Source: Phlegmacium glaucopus
Taxonomy: Eukaryota > Basidiomycota > Agaricomycetes > Agaricales > Cortinariaceae
DNA length: 34,222 bases
Direction of reading: 5' to 3'
NCBI GenBank assembly: GCA_015039465.1
Contig: MU130157.1
Span: 720,673 to 754,894, forward strand
Part shown: in pieces, positions 10,383-19,057 of the stretch
How the letters are laid out: every line of letters starts with the position of its first letter
Numbering within the stretch: position 1 is the first letter of the stretch
The notes under the pieces: generated by a model
Told to the model about the DNA's origin: nothing
What the model saw: the letters and a program-made list of their open reading frames with translations, nothing else
Databases searched by the model: none
Translations under genes and position numbers: made by a program

Positions 10383-10529
10383 GCCCGTTGCAACTAAGAA
10401 AAAATTCCTTATCCTGCCCACGAAACTGATATACTGTCGAAAAGAAATTGTCTTGATAAAAAACTGTTCTAGTCCTTACTTGCTTAACTCGTTAACCGTC
10501 CTCGCCCTCTTGAAATATCTCTGTTCGAA

Positions 10530-13500
10530 ATGTCTACAAACAACTCGTCATTATCTGATCTACTGTCGTCAACTGTGCCCAAGCTTGACGACAAAGGTGC
10601 AAACTGGGTTATATTTTTTGTACGCTTCAAGGACGCGATCCAGGCGAAGGGTTTCTGGGGCCACTTCGATGGATCTTGTCCTGCTCCTATCCTCTCGACT
10701 GAACCGACCGCTGCCGAGATAGCCGCAAAGACCCAGTGGGAGAAGAACGAATACTCAGCGAAAACACTACTTACTCAGCGATTACCCGATTCGACCGTGA
10801 TGGAGATATGCTCCAAGGAGTCGACTCGTGAGAGATGGGAGCTGGTGGTGCGAGAGTATACTCAAACGGGGATGTGTGCGCAGACGGAGTTGAGGGCAAA
10901 ATTTCTGACGATGCGTTGTTCGGAGAGGGGGAATGCGAAAGAGTTCTTGAGGAACTTGAGGTTGAAGAAAGAGGAGTTGGCGCAAGTGGGGGTGAAGATC
11001 AGCGACAAAGACTATATTTCAATGATCATCTCGTCACTCCCGGACGCACTATCCAACTTCGCGTCGGCCCAAATGACTTGGACGATGCACCATACCCAGC
11101 AACCAATAGACGCGAACACATTGATGACAATGTTATTGCAAGAGGCAGAGCGCCAGGGCTTGAGAGCAGCGAGGAGGAAGGGATCTGCAAAGGGGAAGGA
11201 AGAAGAGAAGGATGAGGCGTTAGCGGTAAATGTGGATGAGCCAAGGAGAAAGAGAGGTCGTGATAAGCAAAATATCGGGTGCTGGAATTGTGGCGAAATG
11301 GGGCACTTCAGTTTGGAGTGCAAGGAACCAAGAAAGCCCCGGCGGAATACTCATAGACATGCAGGCGAGAAGTCCAACCAGAAATGCCAAGGGCCGTCTG
11401 GAACTGCGAACGTCGTAGAAGAAAACTCCGATGAGGAGGAAGGTGCATGGGCGGCAGAAGAAATAGTCGAGAAAGATTCAGATGTTGCGAGTGATGAGGA
11501 AGAGGAGTTCGGTGGTGGTGAAAGTGATATAGATTGGTTCGAGGAGGCTATAAATGAGGAAGATGAGTTAGAGAGCATGAGGAGAGAAATGAAATGCTTG
11601 GAAGAGTTCAAGGACACTTCGGGAGAGGCTTTCATCGCGGTGGAGTCTGTTCAAACCGTTGGAACTGCGGAATTATACGACTCCGGGTGTACAAACCACA
11701 TCTCGCCATATCGCAACCAGTTCGAAAATTTCGAAGAAATCACCCCTAGGCACTTCCGCGCTGCGAACAAACAGACGTTCAGCACAACTGGGAAGGGAGA
11801 ATTGGTGATAAGCATACCTCAAGGCGACGGCATGTCCCAACTTCGACTTTTCGAAGTCCTATACTCAGCGGAAGTGAACTATACCCTTGTATCGATCGGG
11901 CGATTAGACGAAGCCGGATTCTCTGCCACATTTGGTGGCGGAAAATGTGTTGTCAGGGGGCCAGACAACGAGGTAGTTGGGGAGGTGAAGAGATCGTCGA
12001 CGCGAGTCTACAAAGTAGAGCATGAGGAGGGGGTAGCGAGTGCGGTGGAGAAAAAACTCACCTTGGACCTGTTTCACCGACGCATGGGACATATTTCCTA
12101 CGATGTCGCTCGAAAACTCATCAAGGATAATATGGTGACAGGGGTTCAGCTCAAATACACGCCATTTGGAAAGAAGCTTTTCTTCGCGTTGTGTGTTTAC
12201 GCCAAGGCAACGAGGAAACCTGTCCCAAAGTTGAGAGAAGGGGAGAGAGCGGCTGGGTTTGGTGATGAGGTACACTTGGATCTGTGGGGGAAATCGCCAG
12301 TCGAATCGCGAGGCGGAAAGAAATACTACGTCACCTTTATCGACGACAAAACCCGCTTGACGCACTTGTATTTGCTCCGGACCAAAGATGAAACTCCTAA
12401 GGCATATAAGCAGTACGAGGCCTGGGTGGAAGTTCAGATGGGAGCAAAGATCAAAGAGCTCAACACGGATCGAGGAGGAGAATATCAAGGCGACGAGTTC
12501 GTTGACTACCTTAAATCCAAGGGTACCAGACAAAAATTGAATGTCCACAATACTCCTCAACAGGCAGGTGTGGCGGAACGTCACAATAGAACCATAGGAG
12601 AGAGGATTTGCGTGCTTTTGCATGCGAGCGGACTTCCGAAATCTCTTTGGGGTGAAGCGGCAAGGCACGTCGTGTGGTTGCTTAATAGGACCACGACAAA
12701 AGCGGTGGATGGAATGACGCCTTTTGAGGCAGCATTCGGGAAGAAGCCAAATTTGAAAGGGTTGAGAGAGTGGGGAGAGAAGGTGTATGTGCGAACTGAG
12801 GGAGGTACGAAGTTAGGAGGCAGAGTCAAAGAGGGGAGGTGGTTGGGGATAGATGACGAGTCAAAGGGTGTCCGAATATACTGGCCAGACACGAAGACAG
12901 TGACAGTCGAGCGGAACGTAACCTACGACAACTCGTCAGCCAATCGTTTCGAGGAGGAGGATGTAACTCTGGCAAATATCAAAACGATTGCCGACTTACC
13001 TGTTGAGGACGTCCCGAAAAATCCACCAAACGAAGCAGCTACCAATCCACTCGTCGACGAGAACCCAGAAATTCCATCCGATACAGAATTGCCAAACAAA
13101 AGAATCCGTAAACCAACCCAGAAAGTAGCAGAACTGTTAGGAAGACAGGGAACGTGGTCTGGAAATGGAAAAGGAACGGTACTCGCACCTGGGATTCAGC
13201 AGCCCACTGAAAACTGGACTGCAAGCATGGAAGAATGCGAAGACAAACATGCGTTTGTAGCTGAAGTTAGTAACGCTGAGGCATTGGAACCAAAGAATCT
13301 GTGAGAAGCGAAATCGAGACCAGACTGGTTACTGTGGGAGAAAGCGATTACGGAGGAGTTGAAGATGCTGGAAGAGACGGGGACATGGGTGTTGGTTGAT
13401 TTGCCAGTGGGAGCAAACGTGGTGGGGTCGAAGTGGGTGTTCCGGGCGAAGAAGGACGCTGCTGGGAATGTTATACGCTACAAGGCTCGCCTCGTGGCTC

Positions 13501-14861
13501 AAGGTTTTTCCCAAGTTCCGGGAATCAACTACTTTGACACATATGCGCCGGTAGCTCGCCTAACGTCTATTCGAACAGTCCTCGCGTTCGCAGCAGCTGA
13601 GGACTACGAAACGGGTCAGATCAATATCAAGGGAGCTTATCTGAACGGAGAACTCACCGATGACGAAATTATTTTCATGCGACAACCACCAGGATATGCA
13701 GTAGGAGATGAAAACAATGGTGTTAAAGTTTGCAGGTTAAAGAAAACCCTGTATGGACTGAAGCAATCGGGGAGAAGGTGGTATCAGAAGCTGGTAGGAA
13801 TCATGACGAAGCTAGGGTTTTTGAGAAGTGAGGGAGACCAGGCAGTGTTTTTTAGGAGGTGTGAAAAGACGGGTGTGTTGATTGTCGTGTTGGTGCATGT
13901 GGATGATTGCTCGATCGTGGGAAAGAGTGCAGTGTTGATCCAAAGATTCAAGAACGAAGTCGCAAAATATGTTGAAATAACAGACCTGGGCGAGCTTCAC
14001 TGGATACTTGGGATCGAAGTGCGACAAATTCGTGAAGAACGACGAATCCTATTATCACAGAAATCCTACCTCGATTCTATCATACGATGATACGGCTTTG
14101 AAGATCTAAAGCCGGTATCCACCCCTATGGACCCAAATGTTCGGCTCACAACCACACAGTCACCCACTACTACGGAGGAGTTCGCTCAAATGAGGAACAT
14201 CCCTTATCACGAGGCCGTTGGCTCGCTTATGTACGCGTCACTTGGTACGCGCCCGGATATCTGTTTTGCGGTCCAAACAATCTCTCGGTTCAACATAAAA
14301 CCTGGACTACCTCATTGGGAAGCGGTAAAAAGAGTCTTTCGTTATTTGAAGGGTACACGCGAATTATGGTTGGGATATGGAGGTCAGCAAAAGGAGCTGC
14401 AAGGGTATGTCGACGCAGACGGAAGCATGTTTGAAGACCGAAAGGCGATCTCTGGATATGTCTTCATCATCAATGGCGGTGCAGTTTCATGGAGCGCAAA
14501 ACGTCAAGAAATAATCTCATTGTCGACGACCGAAAGTGAATATATTGCAGCTACCTACGCAACAAAGGAAGCTCTCTGGATACGTTCCCTCATTTCACAA
14601 GTTTTCAGTGTACAACTCGACACGACAACCCTATTCTGCGACAATCAATCCGCCATAGCGCTTACAAAAGAGCATCAGTTTCACGCGTGTACGAAACACA
14701 TCGACATTCATTATCACTTTATTCGCTGGATTATTGAAGAAGGCCGTCTACGTTTAATCTATTGCCCTACTGACGAAATGGTGGCCGACGCATTGACAAA
14801 AGCTCTACCATCCACGAAAGTCAAGCATTTCGCTATTGAGTTAGGCCTTGTAACGCATTGA
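10530..14861 (+). pseudogene. gag-pol: Copia Gag-Pol polyprotein with two in-frame TGA stops
   Basis: The ATG at 10530 opens a frame of 1444 codons. Gag ends in a zinc knuckle CWNCGEMGHFSLEC (about residue 250). The protease has LYDSGCTNH (about 384). Integrase follows with HRRMGH, then the catalytic acids in HLDLWG, NTDRGGEY and GVAERHNR (about 510-745). Reverse transcriptase has LVHVDDCS, and RNase H has YVDADGS, STTESEY and LFCDNQSA. TGA stops at 13302-13304 (between integrase and reverse transcriptase) and 14088-14090 (inside reverse transcriptase, in a run IIR-stop-YGFED) break it. At both points arginine (CGA) is the likely ancestral codon. In the integrase zinc-binding region the first cysteine of the usual CxxC appears to be replaced (FALC). 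The element is nearly intact but not functional as read. Confidence 0.93.
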
Positions 14862-14868
14862 GGAGGAG
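14860..14868 (+). other. Copia polypurine tract
   Basis: GAGGAGGAG lies directly before the 3' LTR and overlaps the polyprotein stop codon. This is the normal site for plus-strand priming. Confidence 0.8.
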
Positions 14869-15141
14869 TGTTGGAACTGCGGGAACCGAGGCGGTTCCGA
14901 GGTTGAAAAGGTAGCCGAGGAGCAATGCGCTCCAAGGCCCAAGGGTTTATGAAGTACGCATGGCGCACGAGGCGCTGATCTGTTCTAATTCATCAACTGT
15001 TTAATTACTTGCTTCTATAAAACCCACAGTACTCTTTACAGACACAATAAACCCGTAGTCATACTTTACTGCTACAAACGAGTAGTATATAAACTGTACA
15101 GTACCATATCGAATCGATTTATTCTTGCTATAGTTCTTACA
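14869..15141 (+). repeat. Copia 3' LTR, 273 bp
   Basis: This LTR is identical to 10097-10369 apart from four G-to-A differences, all at the second base of a CpG in the 5' LTR. It is followed by the TGCGG duplication at 15142-15146. Confidence 0.95.
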
Positions 15142-15146
15142 TGCGG

Positions 15147-16741
15147 ATGGCTTATCAAGGAGAGCAACAGCACCGGATGACCCAAGCAACGGTGACGATG
15201 GGAACGATTGGATCGATGAGGCCTACGCCTTCAGTATTGAATGTCTTAACACGACTCGGTCAGGCAACCCACAAAGCAACAATACCCCCTGTGAAACATT
15301 ACAAGACACCTATGCTACGGAAGAGACGCTGGTACTAAATAGCGTTGTGCTAAAAATACCCCGATCAGAGAAGGCTGTCGAGAAGGATCTAAAAATAGAT
15401 AAGATTCGGCAGTTCCTTGAAAATCCGCAGCCGCAGCCGAACATCACCGATCAGGACTGTCAACAATTCGTAAAATCAGCATCAAAATTCTTCGTATTAA
15501 ATGATAAGCTATGGAGAAAAGATACCATGGGAAAGCACAAGCAGGTCGTCGATGAAAACAAAAGACTAGAGCTGATTAGACAAGCCCACGATGATCTAGG
15601 ACATAAGGGAATTTACACAGTCAAAACTAGACTATCAGAAAGATTCTGGTGGCCTCACATGGACGAAGATATTAAGTGGTTTATACAAACCTGTCACGAA
15701 TGTCAAGTACAACTATCCAAGAAGCTCGAAATTCCGCATATGGTGCCCATGCCGGCTGGATTATTCAGAAAGGTCTATATTGATACCATGCTAATGCCAA
15801 AAGCGAAGGGATATCGATATATTATCCATGCGCGATGCTCTTTAACCTCATACCCAGAGTGGACGATGACACGGAATGAAAACTTTAAAATGATCGCCAA
15901 GTTTATTCATGATATACTATTGTGCCGATGGGGCGCAATTGAATTCCTAGTAACCGATAACGCGCCGCAATATATACAAGCAGCCGCATACCTCAGCGAG
16001 AAATTCCATATCAACTACATCAGAATTTCCCCCTATAACTCACGTGCACAAGGACCAGTCGAGCGGCGTCACTACGATGTGCGGGAAGCGCTTATTAAAG
16101 CAGCAGATGGAGACGAGTCGAAATGGCCAGACGTAGCGCCCTCTGTATTTTGGGCTGAGCGTGTAACAATCCAAAAATCGACGGGATACTCACCGTATTA
16201 TCTTGCTCATGGTGTCGAGCCACTCCTACCGTTCGACCTAGCGGAAGCGACGTATCTAGCCCCAAAGATGGACCAATTAATGAATACAGAGGATCTCATA
16301 GCAAACAAGGCACGGATGCTGCAGAAACGGCCTCAAGACCTTGTAAAAGTCCGTGAACAGGTTGTTAAATCTCGATGGGATGCCATCAAACAATTGGAAA
16401 AATCAGTAAAAAACAAGACTCACGACTTCAATTTCATGCCCGGCTCTCTGGTCATAGTGAGAAACTCCCGATTCGACAAGGGTCTCTCGGATAAAACGAA
16501 ACCTCATTATTTCGGCCCAATGGTCGTGATTAGGAGAACGAAAGGAGGCTCATACGTCCTAGGAGAGCTAGATGGCTCTCTATCAAAGCTTAGATTCGCA
16601 GCGTTCCGAATTATCCCATACCTACCGCGAGATATAAGGGCCATTCCGGTGACTAGGATTAAAGGCTTACCGGAAAACATCGAAGAAATCACGCATGATT
16701 CTGGCAACCCTCTAGACGTGGAGGAAGAAGAAGACGAATAA
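15147..16741 (+). pseudogene. pol: Gypsy Pol, integrase part (3' fragment split by copia)
   Basis: Directly after the copia target duplication the frame reads DGLSRR, the usual end of the Ty3 RNase H domain. It continues open to TAA at 16739-16741. Integrase carries an HHCC zinc finger (QAHDDLGHKG and TCHECQ), the DDE core (YIDTM, VTDNAPQY, GPVERRHYD) and a GPY/F-like C-terminal module (HYFGPMVVIRR). The protein would insert element DNA into the chromosome. Because of the copia insertion this part has no start of its own and lies in a different frame from the 5' part of pol. The acidic C-terminus (DVEEEEDE) does not look like a chromodomain. Confidence 0.88.
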
Positions 16742-16763
16742 AGATATCAATGCGCTTAAAATT

Positions 16764-16764
<1 letters not shown>

Positions 16765-16796
<32 letters not shown>
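16765..16796 (+). repeat. A32 homopolymer tract
   Basis: A run of 32 A residues lies 24 bp after the integrase stop, between AATTC-like flanks (AAAATTC on the left, GAATTC on the right). It may be an ordinary homopolymer expansion. Its length may also be affected by sequencing. Confidence 0.9.
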
Positions 16797-16798
<2 letters not shown>

Positions 16799-16955
16799 AT
16801 TCATCAACACCTTAGAAGTCTCGCAAAAGTATTGAAGAGCTATCAAATATTTATATAAAAAATTGGCGAATTGCAGCCATCAAACAAGCATTTATCCTTA
16901 AAAGCTACATTGTTCCAGTACTAGCTACCCCTATCCATATCCCCTATCCTATCCA

Positions 16956-17463
16956 TCATTCCTCGACGTCTATAGGATCCTCAGCAGATCCGAATATGGC
17001 CTTTTCCATCAACCCAGCATACCAACCATTAAATCCAAAACATTCACGTTGACGCTCGTCCATCAACTCATGCGAGTAAGCGAGCGATTCGGCAAGAAAC
17101 TTCTCGAGCTCCGAATGATCACTAGCAATGTTGATTGCGTCCTGAATAATGGCGACATCCGGATCACCGATTCGCAAAACAACATCAAAAGATTTGCCGC
17201 ACTCGTAAAGCTGATGAAGATATCTCTGGAATAAAAATAAAAAATAAAATAAAAAAGGGTATTCAGTCAACAAGGCACGAGAATCTAAGACAGAAGAGAC
17301 ACACGAGTTCGGAAAAGAAGTCCTCAAAACGTGCGGATGTTCCAGAATAGCCAATGGCACAAACGGCCTGTGTGCGGACGAATGAACGCTGCATTTCCCA
17401 TTGATCCCGGACGACGCGTTGCATGTAACCGAAAGTTGAGTCAGATAGGACTTTGATGATCAT
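16956..17463 (-). CDS. Antisense gene with an intron inside the gypsy element
   Basis: On the strand opposite gag-pol, an ATG at 17463 opens exon 1 (17463-17305), followed by a 79 nt intron (17304-17226, GTGTGT to TTCCAG) and exon 2 (17225-16956). The product is 142 residues. Its pieces include MIIKVLSDSTFGY, a YECGKSFDVVLRIGDPDV block and an acidic end, DPIDVEE. I do not recognise a domain. A TATAAATA box on the same strand (17540-17533) lies about 70 nt upstream of the ATG, between it and the LTR. The phase closes exactly across the intron. Extra antisense ORFs near the 3' LTR are known in some plant Ty3 lineages. Whether this one helps the element is inference. The donor GTGTGT is non-ideal, and the frame also stays open upstream of this ATG. 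Confidence 0.65.
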
Positions 17464-17532
17464 TATAAATGAACGGGAACTTGAAAGGGAAGCCCGGAGT
17501 TTGTTAAAGGAATTTATTGACTGGGAAGTCAA

Positions 17533-17547
17533 TATTTATACCCCCCC
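17533..17547 (-). promoter_or_regulatory. Putative core promoter of the antisense gene
   Basis: On the minus strand seven G residues run directly into TATAAATA. The element starts 6 bp inside the 3' LTR boundary and about 70 nt upstream of the antisense ATG at 17463. Confidence 0.45.
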
Positions 17548-17552
17548 TCAGG

Positions 17553-18071
17553 TGTAAGGAAAGTAATTCCCTTACGATTGAACAATGGACCCATAATATA
17601 TTACCAGAATGGGATAGGGCCACCAGACGGCCCAACGAAGCATGTTATATTTAGTGTATGCCACACACATTTTCTCTCATTGTCCTATTTACCCATAAAA
17701 TATTACCAGAATGGGATAGGGCCACCAGACGGCCCAACGAAGCATGTTATATTTAGTGTATGCCACACACATTTTCTCTCATTGTCCTATTTACTTAAAT
17801 ACTGGACTTTTGTACCGTAATAAGGCAGTGGATTACTCCCCCCCAATTATCATTCTCAAAGGATTCATGTTACGAGTCCTACCTCTATTTCTATAAAGAA
17901 AACACAAGTAAGCTACTCGGAGTAACGAAAGTCCGTTACCGAGGAAGGCTTGTGCTATCGAAACACAAATCACCCGAAACCCCTTGCTTGAACTAGAGAC
18001 GGGCCGATCCCTCTTAAAACTCTCGCACTTTAAAATATCATTTCTACCGTAGTACATACTACACTACCACA
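17553..18071 (+). repeat. Gypsy 3' LTR, 519 bp, with an internal 102 bp tandem duplication
   Basis: This LTR matches the 5' LTR but contains a tandem repeat, units 17589-17690 and 17691-17792. No plus-strand polypurine tract precedes it; the sequence just upstream is TTTATACCCCCCCTCAGG. Confidence 0.93.
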
Positions 18072-18075
18072 CCAG

Positions 18076-19057
18076 TGCGCCCATTCACCCTTCCTCCCTT
18101 CACCTCGTGATAGGCCTTCCTAATTCATTCAAAGCTCCTAAGCCCCACTTAGAACATTGCCGTTTCTTAGGAGATTTCCGTCACCGGATGATATCTCTGG
18201 GGCTCTTGGAACACTGGGTATGTTCCAGCTCTGCCCCCAGAAAGATATTTCAAATCAAATTGACAGAGCCACAAACTGAGGTGCTTTCCTGCCGCATGTC
18301 GAACCTCAAGTTAATGATGCATTTGACCATGATGCTGGTTTTGAACTTCGCTTTCTGCGCTTTGCCCCAGAAAAAAATCCCTAGATCAACGGAGCTTCGA
18401 ACTGGGGTTACTTCTTCGAACACCAACACATTTTATCATGCTGGTTTCCAAGTTTGCTTCCTCCAATACAAACGAATCTCGAAGGATAGGTTCTAGACAA
18501 GTTGAATGATTGCAAATTCGAAGTTTGCTGTCGCCACCAAACCTGACCCTTTCTGGTGCCGTTTATTTTGCTATTGGATGCCAAGATGAATGAAATAGTC
18601 GACGATGTCGTCTTGTGCTGATAAATCAAACCTTTTGTACATCTTTCCCTCCGGAGCTTTGTACCTCCAGTAACATGGTAAACGCGATACTTATGCTATC
18701 GTTAATCGTAAGTAACGCCACTCACCTTTGAACGTTCAAGTTTGAACCCCACTGAAAACCGGTTCTGAGCAGATCTAAATTTGTATCGAAATTAATTAAT
18801 TTCCCACTTCTCATTATCACTTCGAGTCTTGAACTATCAAAACCTTTGGTACAATGTTTGTCTCCGGAATTTTGTACCCCCGGTGCAGTGACGACAGCAT
18901 GCAAGTCACGGTAATCTTCTGTCAATTGTAAGAAGCAACCCCAAATTATGAATAATCTGAGGCCCGTGCTCATGGCTTTGAAAAGTGGTTAAAAGGTCTG
19001 GCCTGGCAAGGAGGACATTCAAGAAATCCCTGCTTTCTACAGAATCGTATTACTGCT
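18076..19057. other. Spacer between the gypsy element and the GH18 gene, with diverged internal repeats
   Basis: I could not build a gene here. Two related segments about 210 bp apart (about 18627-18720 and 18838-18930) share a pattern of an AAACCTTT start, a TCCGGA site, TTTTGTACC and a late GTAAG. Shorter related phrases occur around 18330-18470 (two ATGCTGGTTT contexts). The region looks like decayed duplicated sequence plus the promoter of the gene starting at 19058. Confidence 0.4.

Larger units (their letters stand above)
10097..15141 (+). mobile_element. Ty1/copia LTR retrotransposon, 5045 bp, nested in gypsy pol
   Basis: Two 273 bp LTRs bound the element, TGTTGGAAC to TTCTTACA. It is flanked by an exact 5 bp duplication TGCGG at 10092-10096 and 15142-15146. 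The internal order is Gag, protease, integrase, reverse transcriptase, RNase H, which defines the copia type. The primer-binding site and polypurine tract are both intact. The whole polyprotein is in one frame (10530-14861) with only two in-frame TGA codons and no frameshift. The LTRs differ at four sites. The insertion is younger than the gypsy element it splits, and it shifts the downstream gypsy frame because 5050 extra bases are not a multiple of three. Confidence 0.96.
5385..18071 (+). mobile_element. Ty3/gypsy LTR retrotransposon, disrupted by two insertions
   Basis: The element is bounded by LTRs beginning TGTAAGG and ending CTACCACA. It is flanked by CCAG at 5381-5384 and 18072-18075, or ACCAG if the LTR end is placed one base earlier. 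The order inside is gag, protease, reverse transcriptase, RNase H, integrase, then an antisense gene, which fits Ty3/gypsy. It spans 12.7 kb, but removing the copia insertion (10097-15146) and the MITE leaves about 7.3 kb. All sense coding blocks up to 10096 lie in one frame. Gag-protease is broken by stops at 7135, 7228 and 7453. The LTRs differ by about five point substitutions plus a 102 bp duplication, suggesting a fairly recent insertion. It can no longer be autonomous. Confidence 0.93.

Noticed and set aside
11904..12668. Long minus-strand open frame of 254 codons inside copia
   Set aside because: It is opposite to the strongly supported integrase frame, has no motif, and is a shadow of codon composition.
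18107..18496. Plus-strand open frame of 129 codons right of the gypsy element
   Set aside because: There is no ATG at its start, no domain, and the surrounding sequence looks like decayed repeats.
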